Below are positions 1 to 12,465 of a stretch of DNA of 64,000 nucleotides, piece after piece (the first letter of the stretch is position 1; each line of letters opens with the position of its first letter). A program made the translations under genes and the position numbers. This stretch comes from Rhynchonema sp. JSB1_4 (taxonomy: Eukaryota > Nematoda > Chromadorea > Monhysterida > Xyalidae): the NCBI GenBank assembly GCA_030248065.1, contig JASAMV010000285.1, forward strand, positions 1 to 64,000. The letters run 5' to 3'. The notes beneath the pieces were generated by a model. The model was not told the DNA's origin. It did no database searches and worked only from the letters and a program-made list of their open reading frames with translations.

Positions 1-1095
1 AAAGAGTTTTTTTGTAGTGAATTGCAGTCTCTGCATAGTGAGTGAAACTCCTATGTACTGTATTCTAAAACCAAAGTGACGGACATTCCACATTGCCACA
101 ATCTCCCGTTGATATCAACTAGACGCTTCTCCATCGCGATATTGGCTACGATGGCCCGCCGCCGAACTCATATATATTCATATCGGCTTATATTCATGCC
201 GTCAACGCACATGGTCAACCATCATCGTCAATTCATGCCACGTATACACGCATTTCTCGCGCTCATTCAGGGCTGCTTGAAGTGACGACCAGAGTTGACC
301 CCTTGCGTTGACGACAGAACAATTAGCCAAAACAGCCCTGATATACCCCCCCCCCCCGATCATGTCGCTGAAAAGTCGGATTGACCACAACTTGGAGCAA
401 TAACATGACGTTTCAATTATTACCATTATTTCCTGCAGTCATCAGCGTTGCATTACCGTTATCATCAACCGTCAAAAACCCCCACTCATCGTGGAAGTGG
501 TCCTTGGTGCTGTGTGACCACGCGCGGGCGCTGTAATTTGATATGGGGCGGAATTACCAATATTGTTAGTAACTTATTGATTGAGCACTCTACAGAAACT
601 TGAGCTTGTCATGAATATCCAGGGTAAGTTGCCCAAACTCTGTGTCATCAGAGTATTCTACGTGGTAGTCTGCTATACATATACATGGGGTTCCCCTGGG
701 TCCGATCACGGGTCTGAAGATCGAACCAACTCAACTGGCACTAGGCTTCTTGGGCAAGTTTGGTCCGGGCCCAGCAGTTGGCGGGTCCCGCGCTTGAAAA
801 GGTCCCAGTAGCAGAGCCCCATCTGCAACAGAAAGTCTACGTGTGCACGAAGGATTTCAGGGAAGCTCTCAATTAGTTCGTTTCCAAGTTCCCAAAATTT
901 GCTCAAGGCGGGGAATTACATTCAGCAAGAAAAGTCAATGTCAAAAGAGAGACCATTTCCTTGCGGTTGCAGGTAAACTTTCGGTAAAAATACATTGCAA
1001 TTCTCCCCAACAACAAACTGCCGGGATGGCACGAATCTCGGCGAAAAAAATTTCTTTCATATTTGGAACAGAATTTTTGGAAAATTATAGCTTAC
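1..1095. other. left edge, no exon recognised
   Basis: The nitrobindin-like gene to the right is transcribed leftwards, so its third and later exons should lie here or beyond the edge. I looked on the minus strand for the conserved later part of the family (a GFL segment, then a TTSNxG...VEEG segment) and did not find it. A 10-base poly-C run sits near 348. Nothing else is recognisable. Confidence 0.4.
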
Positions 1096-2222
1096 CTGAA
1101 ATTAAGAAATTGTACGCCGCTCGATTTGGCTGTCGGGGCCATCTCAACGCTCAACACTTCGCCGTACGTCATCGTGGGCACGGTGGGCCAGAAGACCTGC
1201 GCGAAGGTTAAGGGCAGATCAGATCCACCACGATCAACTACAGGCTTATCGTTTAGTCGGCAACGGAAATTGTCGACATTGGTCGTCAACTGAAGCAGCC
1301 CTGAACGAGCTTGATGCTTGGCGTTAGGGCTGAGCTGATGACATGAATATCCACCTTGGTATATAGTGTTTCCTTTTTATAATAGTCCAGAGGCGGTATA
1401 CAGAAAATGTTTCAACGCCTTGAAAACAGCAGTGATCGTCGACAAGGTGGCTCAAGACATGCTTGCTACTTGATGGCTTGCTGTTGCGATGAAACATTTG
1501 CTGTATACTTTGTTAGGACCGATAATAAAATGAAGGACTATACATTTGTGTGCCTGGGTGAAGTCGTCGCCCAACAATCTCAAGTTTATTATGATGCGCC
1601 TTGCGTTATGGCCTGAATTCGTCTAAAACGCGCAAAAATCGCGCTTCTTTCTTCAGGCCGAAACGTGATCCACGAGGTTGTATTCTTGGGTGTCGAATAA
1701 GTGATCGCAGATCAGGAAGCCTGCGCTGATCGCTTTCGGTCTGACGCAATGGGCTGGCTTTCGCGCTTTGCGATTCAGGCGCGCAGAGAGTGCATGAATT
1801 CCACTGTTGTTGGACCATGACAAAACGATTGACGGATGGTTTCAAATGCAAACATTTACATAGGTGAAAAGAGAAATGGGCAGAATTGCCTTTTAAAAAA
1901 CTATTTGAAAAAAACATGATCTCGGTCTCGGAGCTGACGAAAGCTGACAAGTACGCCAAAGCAATCTTCGACAATTTTTCTCTCGCTCAGCTCAAAATAA
2001 CCGACCCCCGAAGATTTCATCGCACTGACTACTGTTCAGGAAACAGAAATATGTATTTTCCCTATTTTGAGATATAAATGAGCCGCTAACTTTTCCGCTG
2101 AATTCGGATCTCCATTTCCCCTTGAGCCAGTCCAATTTAGCCAAACTTCCCGGCAAATCACTCTGCGCCAGCGAACAATGCAGACTGACCAGAAATACGC
2201 TTAACGATAGTAATCGAGTCAT
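1096..2222 (-). CDS. secreted nitrobindin-like (THAP4 C-terminal type) protein, 5' part
   Basis: Two exons on the minus strand: 2091-2222 and 1096-1196. Exon 1 encodes 44 residues: a hydrophobic signal peptide (about residues 1-19, ending CSLAQ), then LDWLKGKW, the start of the nitrobindin beta-barrel (pattern L-x-G-x-W). The phase-0 junction leads straight into WPTVPTMTYGEVL, the second strand region of the family. Exon 2 ends with a GTAAGC donor and two spare bases, so more exons follow to the left and are not in view. The family binds heme in a beta-barrel; secreted members are, as far as I recall, mostly known from nematodes. The same domain occurs in the next gene, so the two are probably related duplicates. 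The introns hold no recognised element. Family and start are fairly secure; the heme-binding histidine cannot be checked because the C-terminal half is missing. Confidence 0.7.
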
Positions 2223-2439
2223 TTTAGTTTAAAGGGGTGTGTAATTGGTTGAGAGATGAGCGTCTCTGAAAATAATTTGAAGAGAAAAATAACAAGTGTA
2301 TCAGTGTCAGAACGATGATTGGAAAATTAACAAAGCACTCGTTTCTCTTGCTTGCCGGTTAGGTAGCAGACCCAACGGTGCACCGGGTCATCTTCACTCA
2401 GAACGAGCTCTGGGCCCGTGTGCCGAATGCATATTCCAG

Positions 2440-2514
2440 TTATATACTGTACATATGCACATGTAGATATGTATATAAATACATACATGTATATATGTAT
2501 ATATATGTACATGC
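2440..2514. repeat. TA/TG-rich simple repeat
   Basis: Alternating TATATG, TACATG and TATATA words run for about 75 bases. The open frames over it on both strands are a by-product of the simple sequence. Confidence 0.7.
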
Positions 2515-3268
2515 AAACGCAAGTTGTAAAATCGATTCCTGGATAAAAAAACAGCAGCAGAAATTAAAAAAAACACCTCATCAAACGAAAAGCTGCACAT
2601 TTCCCCAAAACATTGAATTGGAAACTTGCCACACGCACAGAGTGTATTTAGAGTTTAAATCGAACTGAAAACGACTTTTCCGCGGTGTATATACTCAACA
2701 GGACAGGGCTGGGGGTTGCGGTTGTTATCACACACCTTGCTAAAGAGCATGGTGAAATGGAAGGGTGCACACTTATCGCTGAGTGTTGAGTTACATAATC
2801 ACGTGGGTGAACAAAAAAATTGAATGCACACAAGTACATGTATGAAGAAAGACTACTTCCTATTATTTCCGATTTTTCTGTACGAAGTTGATGTCAATAG
2901 AAAGGAGAGAAAGGTGTGGCTGCGCCGGTCGGCTTACGCGCACACGAATAAAAAGGGAAGAGAACGTTTATCGTGAGGAAACACACGCGCGCCTCAGTGT
3001 TGAAATATGGTGTCATAGTATAACATACATGTTCCTACTATACCAGATTTGTGTACATGCTTCAACATGGAGTGGGTGATTTGTGTTGAAAAAAAACTTC
3101 AACACAACACACTTCACATCACAAGAATGCATCACACACACGAAGAAAGTGCATGCATGTGTAACAAAACATACACAACATAGTGGATGCTTTTCCGATA
3201 TTTTTTCACAGGGATATAATTTCTCGTCGCGGGGCAAATCTTGTATCTACAACATTCATACATACACG

Positions 3269-4023
3269 TACAGTACCAGCTGCAATTTTTGGCTGATTGA
3301 GGCCTGCGCCTGCAGCGCCTGCAGGCTCAAGAGCCTGCGCAGGCTCAATACAAAAGATAGCAGCCTGCAGAGCCTGCAGGCTCGGCGCAGGCTTCGCAGG
3401 CCCAGTGTATAAGCGGTCGCAGGCGCAGGCTCATGAGCATGCAGCGCCTGCAGGCTCTGCAGGCTCGGCGGATGCACAGCTGCGCTTGCTTGTTTTTGTG
3501 ACATTTAGTCATGTACCTTTTATGGACGGAGTGCGTATTATCTCGTATTTAGCCATTAGTATATGGATATTTGCTGCATGTTTTATTAGTACATGATTAC
3601 CTTTCTTATAGTTTTCTGCTGAAACTTGACAAAAAACGCGAAAAGGAACTTGTTTCTTATTAAACAGTGAATCTGGATAAAGTGTGGCCTTATCGACAGT
3701 TTTATTGCTTCTTCTTTCAACGCTTTGGTTTTTTCAGCGTGAACGTTGTATAAATGCTTCAAACAACTGAGAAAAACTGAATTAAAATCATATCACAAAG
3801 CACAAAAAGTAGCTGTGCATCCGCCGAGCCTGCAGGCGCTGCAGGCTCATGAGCCTGCGCCTGCGACCGCTTATACACTGGGCCTGCGAAGCCTGCGCCG
3901 AGCCTGCAGGCTCTGCAGGCTGCTATGTTTTGTATTGAGCCTGCGCAGGCTCGTGAGCCTGCAGGCGCTGCAGGCTCTGCAGGCGCAGGCCTCAATCAGC
4001 CAAAAATTGCAGCTGGTACTGTA
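3269..4023. mobile_element. fold-back element with ~230-bp arms of CTGCAGGC-type repeats
   Basis: The left end TACAGTACCAGCTGCAATTT is repeated inverted at the right end, and the inverted identity continues for about 230 bases (about 3269-3500 against 3800-4023). The arms consist of short variants of GCCTGCAGGC and GAGCCTGCG, many of them palindromic in themselves. The central ~300 bases are unique. The open frames of up to 112 aa in the arms are Ala/Gln/Leu-rich read-through of the repeat and not genes. No transposase and no clear target duplication is seen. The same terminal sequence bounds the element at 20951-21727. Confidence 0.8.
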
Positions 4024-4891
4024 TCACGCATGCATGCGAATATTTATTGATGTATATTTTCAGAGCCTGCAAGTGTACTATTAACTGTGTGTTGCGAATG
4101 TTTCGGGCCAGACTGGAATCTAAAAATCAGCAAGTTGTTTCGTATATGTGCTTCACTTCACTGGCGAACCACACACAATATAACAGATTCTCCCTTGCCT
4201 GCAAGCCGCATTCGTGGTGAATGCAATATGCAGCCACCGGTTTTCTGCGCGCGCGCGCGGAGCGCGAAAATTTCCGAAACGTTGTTTGCCTGTTTTGAAC
4301 TTTGCCCGTAAAAACTTGTTTGACGTTTAACTTGATGTAGTCTGCCGACCTTTGACTTTGACCCCCGGCGAAATAAAAGTGAAAGTTACTGTTTTAGTGA
4401 CGTTATTCATATTGAAAACGATAGTGTGCGCGTAGGCGCACATTGTTTTATTGTAATTCCTGTATGGCAGTCGGAAACTTTTTATCGTCATTTAGTATTT
4501 TTGGTTTTGATCGCGCGGAAACTTTTTATTTATTTCACTGCTTGGTCGGCCCAGACTGGTATGACTGGCTGACCTTGTCCGTGTTGTTATGTTTAATGGG
4601 TTGTTACAAACACATCTGTCTCCTTTGCGTTTCGTTTTTTAAACTGTGGTAGAAAGTGAGATGTTACGATGACAGGGATGTTAAATATGATCAAAGGAAC
4701 TGCATGACGTATATTTTGGTTTGTGAATATTTTATCACATATTTTGCAGCTAACTCAACGCAAGAGAAATAAAGAAAACAAGACATGAGTTTTCTTGCAC
4801 AGTATTGAAACACCCATAATAAATCAGGCAAGGCACAACTATGCAATGGTATACTCTCGCACAAAAAAAGAAATAAAATGAAACAAAATCT

Positions 4892-7800
4892 CTAAAATGA
4901 CTTATTTGACTCAACCCTTGCAAAATATTTGGTGAATAGATTTTTTCCACCTTCCTCTCTCAACCTGTTCACTGTTTCTTGTAAATAGTTGTCTTTGAGC
5001 ACGTAAACCCTTTGAGCCTGAAAAAGAAAGGGTATTTTTTGTGAAATTAAAAATTAAAATTCAGCTTTTTTCTTCATTAAAAGTCGAACCGTATCTAGAG
5101 GATCCATCAGAGAGACACTACGCGGGTTTTTGACCGCATACTTGATGCGCAAAGTCAGCAGGCTGCGATTTTCGAAAGTGCCCTCTTCCACAATGACCAA
5201 ACCTGAAAAAAGCGTACAACTTCATATTTTGATCAGAAAGAACCATATTCCGCCTTATGTCGCTAACCATCGTTGCTGGTTGTTAGCAACGCTACTTGCT
5301 CGGGTCGATCTTTGGGCGCTCGTGAGTTCAGCGTCAGAAAACCGTTCACTATCATTTCGTCGCTCGGGTCGGCATGACTGATACAGTGCGACCTGAAACA
5401 AGTTATGGATTCTGTGAGTGTGTGGGCTTTTGTGAATGTGGGTTTGTGAGTGGCGGCCATTTTTTCACCACCGCCGAAGTGCATATCTATATCGCATCAT
5501 GTGAAATTTAGATATGGCTAGACGGGACCCGTGCCTACGGCACGGCTACAGCGCCGCGCCCGTGCCGTAACCCCCCCCCCCCCCCCGAAGAATCGTTAGC
5601 ATACCCAAAGCTACCCGTGAAAATTGACCCGTCCGCACCTCCGAGGGAGGTGGCCACACACACACACATACATACGTCTTCCGGTTTTAGTAGTATAATC
5701 AATGAAAATTACGGTAATTTGCAAACAAATCAAATTAGCAATCATCTGTTCTACAATAAATAATAGAGAGGAGCAACATCAAAGTGGTGTCATGGAGCTT
5801 TCCATCCCTGTGCAGGGCCAACAAATGGGTAGCAGCAATCGCTGCGGCTGCGGGTGACAAACCCCGGAAATCGGCTTGTTGGTACACCAACAATAGCAAC
5901 GCAACTCGTGGTGACTCAGTTTTGTGGAATGCCTTAACCGTTTTTATTATAAGTAACAATGAAAACCTGGGCGGCTGATGTTTCGCAATCCCCTTAAAAA
6001 GGAACTAACGTATAATTAATGGACGGTGTACCGAACATGGGCACTTCAGCGACGGCGAATGTCAAATACTCGTCGTAGCCCCCTGATTCAGGAGGGAAAT
6101 TCGTCGGATGACGTCTGTGACCAGTGTAGTTGGAATGCCATTGACCAATTAAGGGCGCGAACGGCTCCAACACCGGCGGCAGGGGCTTAGTGGTGCGTAC
6201 TGAAATCACACATGGCTCGGCTGTATAATCAAACTCGGTGAAATGATTGTGCTGTATTTATGATATTGAAATCAAATGCCATCAATCAGCGTAATTGTTC
6301 TCCCTGACGGCTATGTAACAAAGTACTTTTGAGCCGATCAAAACAGTGGCATCCAGAAAATTCGAACAATTGTTGATTCAAGAGAGTCATATGACCACAG
6401 CAGATCTGGTCCAATTCTGCAACTTTGAAAATGTCCGACAGCAGACCGGACAACAACTATAGTTGCCCAGGAACGGCCTATCCCTCAAAGTGCATTCTGT
6501 GACCATCATTCAGTGTGTTGCCTTGCAAAATCAGGCCAAACTAATTCCAAAACCCACTGGTTGATGGAACTTCTTCGCAATAATCGCAGGTCACACCGCA
6601 ATTTGCCTCGAAGAAGTCGGTGCGATGTTGCATGGTCGCGCACCGACCCTCCTTCTTCCAGCGACTGCAACTTTTGTAGATATCTTGGCAAGGTCCTGAA
6701 ATTTATTTAAATGGTTTTCCTTCTTTTTTAATTTTTTTAAATGTTTGTTACTTACGATGACAAGTGACGCCCATGTAGCCGTCTCTGCACTCGCACTCGT
6801 ATCCATTCAGTTTATCCGTGCATTTGGCGCCATTCTGACATGGATTGCTTTCGCATTCGTTGATTTCTGAGAGAAAACATTTCTTAAAAAAATAAGAGAA
6901 AATTAATAAAATTGAAGAGAAAACTGACCGGTCTCGCATTTGATGCCGGTCCAACCCTGCGGGCAATGACAACCGAATGCTCCAGTGGCACCTTCGTCGA
7001 TGTAGCACGTACCTCCGTTCTTGCACAAATATGACGGGCAATTGCCTGAATTTGAAAGGTTTTAAAAGTTTTACTTCATGGTTTTTGAAGTCGATAGTGT
7101 GAAACTAACATCACTAAAACACTTTTAAGTGCTGATGTTCAAGATGTGACGAAAGAAAAACGAGTCCACTGATGTGCGTCGGGGAGAACACAGATTTGAA
7201 GTGTATGAAGGAGATAGAAAAAACTCGAAACATTTCAAAACCTTAACACGCGCCTGAAAAATCAGGTACACTCACGGTCACATAGCGTGCCCGCCCATTC
7301 GCCAATACATTCGCATCGGTACGTTGCATCCCCGTTAATGCAGATGCCCCCGTTGGCGCATTCGTGGTCATGACACCAGTTACGGTCTGGATTGGGGCAA
7401 CAGGGGTGAGTGAGGGGAACATAAGGTGTGCAGGAATGAGCGGTTTGGATCACAGATGGAATTTAGTTTGACGTCTTGTTGCCGCCATAGTCTCTCTACT
7501 CTCTTTATGGTGACTGGAACCCGGTCATGGAGGCGGAGCATGATGCTGTGTCAATTTCTTAAGGAGCATGGGGAATATTTACTGCGCAGGGTCGTGGCAT
7601 CAGAATGTGGGTAGGGTAGCGTCGTGGCATTTGGGAGGAGGTGGGACGAGGGGTACGTATATGTAGATAGATTTGGATAATCTCAGTTGAACCTATTTTT
7701 GACGGAGAGTCCCGTCCTTATAGCGACTTGAATGCGTCGGTTATAACCCCAGAATTTTCAGTCACCCAATGGAGAATACGCTCTAGAACTCGTACTAGAC

Positions 7801-9464
7801 AACAACAACAACTATAGAGCTAGACAACAATGTGCCAGTCAGACTAGAAATAGGAAACTATAAACCGGCGCATAAATGGTAACAACATCGCACCTGATCG
7901 CAACAAAATAACGACTTCAACTCAGAACACCAACTTTCACAATTCTTTCCGGTGAATTCGCCAGCGCACAGGCACTGGTAGGTGTCATGTTCGGGCAGAT
8001 TCCGGCATTCGGCGTTGTTTTCGCACGGATTCTGATCGCAATAGTTCGTAATGATGTGCTCAAACGTGATGATACGATTGGTTCGCGGGTCGAGCACCGC
8101 GCGCGTGATCGTTGGCTGCGGCGAGTGAATTTTCTCTTAGTCTTTATATTTTTATGTTTTGAAAGAGAAAAACATCATGCGGGGCGGGGCTGCCTGTACC
8201 TTGTGTTTGCTGGCGAGCACTTCCGGCAGCAAGTCTTCATCGCGAGGGTTCATCGTGGTGGTTGGCTGGAAAAGATAATGCAGTCCTCCACTCTCCTGAT
8301 GGTGACCCCATGGTAGAGATGCTATACATTGTCCTCTTCCGCTGGAATGAATAACTCTCCTACTGGCCCAAAAATATTGTATATGAGCCCGCCGCCCGAC
8401 CGTGCCACTAATTATAAAAAAGCTCTACTGCACATCAGTTGTTTGGCAAAAGTCCAAGTCGAAACCTAGGTCCTCCCTTTGTCACGGAGAGTGCATCCGA
8501 ACCTGATCGGGAGTGAACTTGACCGTGGTGGTGGGCTGCCCATCCTCCCCAATCCTGGTGTCAGCGAGATCCTCCGGTTGCGAGACTTGCCGCGTTTCAG
8601 TTTCGTGCACACGATTCTGCTCCAGCTTCGTCTCTGACGGAGTCTGAAATTTGATTTTAGATCTTTTTATGTGCCTTGAAGATTCAGGGAAGATGTTTAA
8701 TACCTGATCGGGTTGCTCCAGATCAAGCCCAGCTGGGACTTGGTTTGGTCGTTCGGTTGCGGGCGTGACCGGTAGCTGCAAGTTTGAAAGAATGAAGGGA
8801 AACTTTTTTCACGAAATTTCCCAAAAGAATTCAAAAAGCTCTGATAAGAACCTCTTTCGTAGTGGGCAAGCCGAGCACAAGAACTTTCTCAGCTTCATCA
8901 GGCTTTGACGCCACGGTGACTGGCTTAGGCTTTGGTGTCGTTGGTGGGGGGCTGGGAGTTTGCGTGGGAGGCGGGGGAGGCTGGGCAATCTTCAGCGGTT
9001 TCTGCGGGGGCGCTCGTTGCAGACGTGATGGGAACAGGAAGCCGCTGCGCGGTTTCCACGCGCTCCAGTAGGAACGCTGCTCTTGCATGACGGTGACACT
9101 GGAAGGAACGTGGGAATGAAACATTAAAAATATAAGTGTGATCAGCTAAATGAGATGAGCTTGCAATGTGCAAGAAAAACCAGGCAGAGAAAGTCGGTCT
9201 CTTGTTTTGTTGATGTTTTTTGTAAGCATGCCCATTATCGATAGTGCCTTGGGCATGAGACAGCCAAACTGCTGCTGATTCATCGAAAGTAAAAGTCGCT
9301 ACCGTATTGTAATGCATTTAATTTCTCACAAAATCTTCTGTTTGACGCAAAACACGACTTCCAAGTTTTTAACAAAAAATTACCCAAAATTCGCGCGCTA
9401 CGCGCGCAAATACTACGTTTTCACACGGAACCCCCCCCCCCCCCCCCCCCCCACCCCCCCCCCG

Positions 9465-9502
<38 letters not shown>

Positions 9503-10675
9503 CTCACAAGAACTGCACTGGTCCCACGTTGACGTCGCTCGTCCATTCCGCTTCAATCACATATTTCTGCTTGAAATTACTGGCCGTAATTGAGTTGTTC
9601 ATTTCGGGATGGTTGCATTCCTGCAGTTTCACGCCGAATTTCAGCCATTCTGAAATGGTTAATAGCTTTTTTTGTAGAATTCCTCCGCAGGGATTCGAAC
9701 TCGGCAATATTGTGGAGCTGATGCAACCAGACCACTGAGCTACGCCGACGCAGCGTGCCGCGTACAAACCTGTATCGTTCGGCAGGAACCTGCCAGCGCG
9801 CAGGTGACCAATGATGAAGCCCTGTCTGGTGGTCAAACGAGCTTGAATCAAGAATGATCGGAAATAAACCGTGCCCGTTAGACGCACTGAAAGTGGAGTG
9901 AAACATTGAGCGAAATCAAACTTGGTGACGATACCGACCCTAATATAGTAAATTTCCAAATTCGCTGCCGCACAGTAAAGTACGCCCCATAGTTAATGTC
10001 AGGTTCTAAACCCGAAAGTCAACTTGTGAAACATTCGGACAACCAACACACACGCAGCTTGCCAGCCAGCCAGGCAGCTGCGTGTAATGTTTCAGATCCG
10101 AGCATGGTTAGCGTTCGGGTTTATAAGTTGACATTAACTATGGGACCGCTCTCTGACAAACGCGAAAAGTTCAGCACAACAGCAACTCCTTAACCACGGG
10201 CCTAAACCACAGTGATGCTCAAACAAAATGTTTCAGAGGCTGCTTGGCATGCGCTGTGGATGATGACTACGCTGAAAAACTTTTCGCTTTTCGCGTTCGT
10301 CAGAGAGCGGTCTGGGGCATATTTTACTGTGCGGCAGCGAATTTGGAAATTTACTATACCAACACCGACCCGACCCGAAGCCAACCAATATATTTCTCTC
10401 CAGGAATGTAAGTGCGAATCTTCTTTCCATTCACGTCAATGACATTCAAATGATATGGTGGCTCGACACCATTGATACCCAGACCGTGGGTCTCCTAAGG
10501 AAGCGAAAACTTTTAATTTCGGAAAATATCGGAATTTGACCGGAACCAAACGGCAGTTTACCTCATCTGGCCTCATTTTGTACTGCGCACTGCACGGAGC
10601 TCCGTTCTCCCAGGATTCAGCCAGGGAACTGCCTGCCCAGGCGAAGACTAGAAACAACGGTAATAGCAATCGCAT
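4892..10675 (-). CDS. secreted Reeler - EGF x4 - ShKT - nitrobindin protein
   Basis: Exons: 10562-10675, 10386-10494, 9770-9886, 9508-9649, 8852-9098, 8704-8775, 8503-8643, 8200-8265, 7935-8115, 7276-7386, 6929-7045, 6756-6866, 6558-6683, 6010-6199, 5268-5392, 5090-5202, 4892-5017. Phases agree at every junction and the sum is 735 codons plus stop. Order: signal peptide (1-19, [13 protein letters not shown] core); Reeler domain (~27-172: [33 protein letters not shown]); Pro/Thr-rich linker (~180-350); four EGF domains (~362-507), each exon-bounded with six cysteines; ShKT (~513-545, CxxW...GxC...CxxTCxYC); nitrobindin barrel (~555-735: [26 protein letters not shown]). It should be extracellular and possibly matrix-bound. 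Alternative: exon 13 read on past 6558 meets a TAG at 6541, giving a 556-residue protein without the barrel. I prefer the fusion because the barrel exons have no start or signal peptide of their own and phase fits an internal GTGGGT donor. Confidence 0.75.
9429..9500. repeat. poly-C tract in an intron
   Basis: About 70 bases are almost pure C, lying directly after the 3' side of the exon ending at 9508 on the plus-strand view. It is either a real C-tract near the donor or a collapsed or mis-assembled tract; its length should not be trusted. Confidence 0.7.
9677..9756 (-). other. degenerate tRNA-like sequence with A and B boxes
   Basis: Read on the minus strand there is TAGCTCAGTGG (matches the pol III A box) and about 40 bases later AGTTCGAATCC (one change from the B box). 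The T stem and D stem do not pair, so a working tRNA is unlikely. It sits inside an intron of the Reeler-EGF gene, on the same strand. A decayed tRNA or the head of a tRNA-derived SINE would both explain it. Confidence 0.4.
9944..10358. mobile_element. fold-back element, long form
   Basis: The end TATAGTAAATTTCCAAATTC recurs inverted at 10339-10358, and the inverted match goes on through GCCGCACAGTAAA. Two inner inverted pairs lie within it: GTTAATGTCA...TGACATTAAC, and ACCGCTCTCTGAC...GTCAGAGAGCGGT. It lies in the intron between exons 2 and 3 of the Reeler-EGF gene. A shorter relative with the same ends is at 30206-30448. Confidence 0.75.
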
Positions 10676-11614
10676 TGTTTTTGTTCTGAAAAATGGAAAT
10701 TTGAGTCATGTCTACGCAGCTTCAAGTCCGAAGCCGGTCAAAGTGTGTACTCATGTAACGCTTAGGTGCGCCACACGTGACACGTAATGAGCCCTCTTGC
10801 ATGGTATGTATCATCCATCAGCAACACACAAAAAGAGCACATAACGTCATATTGCCATATCTCATTGTCATGCACTGTTGAAGATTTTCGCGCGCGCAAA
10901 GTTATTATTCGTTGAACTTGACTTTCGCTCAAGATCAGTCGTATATTCTACACGTATACGTATGCGAAGTATTATAGGCTCATGTGAGTACATGTCTCAT
11001 CATACTGCACTACGCGCAAAAGAATGTACAATGGTTACAGTTCAAAGAGCCACAGATCCGAAAGTAAACGTTGTAAACATGACGTTTTTTTGCGATTCTT
11101 TCGTCGTAACACACCGAAAGTCAAAGTTTATCCTACGGTGATGAGAAATGTTCTCCATAAACTGTCAGTGCACACATAGTACACAAGTTGTGCACATGGA
11201 ATCTAGTTCTGCCGGACGTTTTCGGACAAAATATACGGCATTTGGCTGCAAACACACCCAGAACCATTGATTTTGCGATACTTGTTTTTAATCGCGCTCC
11301 CTTTTGTGAGAGACAGATTTCTTTACGCTTGACTGGAGCTTGTGATCGGGAACAAAGTTGTGTTATGTGGTGTATTTTATGTACACATGTTGTTTGAAGA
11401 ACTATGTACACACAGATTGTTTTTAGTCAAGGAAGGTCGCGCTATATACCGTAAAAATTCAAAGGGACGTAGCAAATTTTCACTTTACGAAAGGGAGTAA
11501 ACGTTCACACGTAATGAATGTCATGTCATTCACTGAGGGGGTCACATGTGAGTGCAAGCTTTGACAGTATACTGTGCATACTTACTACCTACAGCATTTA
11601 CGGCTTATAGTAAT

Positions 11615-12096
11615 CAGGGTTGGGCAAAAAACCATTTGGCAAAAAAAGTTTTTTTTCTTCAAAAAATCGTTTTTTTAAAACGCTCAGATGACCAAAATAT
11701 GCCCCCAAAAAATTGGAAAACGCTCATGTTGCGAAGAAAACGTGGTTAAATGAAGTAATTCTATGTGTTCTGACGCAAAATAAACGGGTTTCAACCCTTT
11801 TCTAGCGAGTTGTTAAGATCCCATATCAGACCCGCACCATGGGACCAACTTTGGCCGGGGTCATCATTGAAAGTCAAACTCCGTATCTCGACAAAGTAAA
11901 AATTGGTCGAAATTTTTTTGAAAAAAAAATGGGACAAAAAAATGATTTTTCTTGATAATCAGGGTACTTTCCCTGAAAAATCAGGGAAAATCAAGGAATC
12001 AGGATTAAAAAAACGAAAAACGACCCAGGCGTTTTTAAAAAAAAAACGTCGTTTTTTTTAAGAAAAAAACGCCGTCGTTTTTTTTGCCCAACCCTG
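11615..12096. mobile_element. non-autonomous hAT-type element, CAGGGTTGGGC family
   Basis: Ends CAGGGTTGGGCAAAAAA and its inverted copy, with a perfect 8-bp target duplication ATAGTAAT at 11607-11614 and 12097-12104. The 482-bp interior is A/T-rich with many poly-A/poly-T blocks and no transposase. Confidence 0.85.
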
Positions 12097-12465
12097 ATAG
12101 TAATGTGGTCAAATCATCTCGTCTAATCTCGTCTAATAAAATCGTCGAACACATGTGTATTAGTTTTCGCGCTCATCTGGGGCTCATGTGTTCGACGACT
12201 TTCGTTGACGAGTTGATTTGACGACAAAACCATAGTAGCCGCATTTGTGCTATACTACATAGGTGTACATAAGCTCCGTGCTACTACCGTAGTTTCGTAT
12301 ATTCGTATATTCTCGTGTTTCGTTCGTCAGCCATCTGCTTCAAACTGGGCATGAGCGAAAAACGTGAACATGACCAAGCGTTCCAAAAGCTGGTCCCGGT
12401 CGATAAATTGCTACATAATCAGCATTCTGTGCTCTAGTAGGCACGCCAATGCCCTTTCATAGCCT

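Larger units (their letters stand above)
2223..4891. other. spacer between the two nitrobindin-containing genes
   Basis: No gene is recognised here. The stretch holds a TA/TG-rich simple repeat near 2.44-2.51 kb and a long fold-back element at 3269-4023. Both genes around it are on the minus strand, so the promoter of the right-hand part lies elsewhere and the promoter of the left gene should be just right of 2222. Confidence 0.6.

Noticed and set aside
706..906. Minus-strand frame as third exon of the left nitrobindin gene
   Set aside because: Its residues do not follow the family pattern and the phase-compatible reading stops early.
6541..6683. ShKT exon as the last exon, with stop at 6541
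   Set aside because: Not excluded, but the barrel exons downstream have no start or signal peptide of their own and phase fits the internal donor at 6557, so I kept the fused model and noted the alternative.
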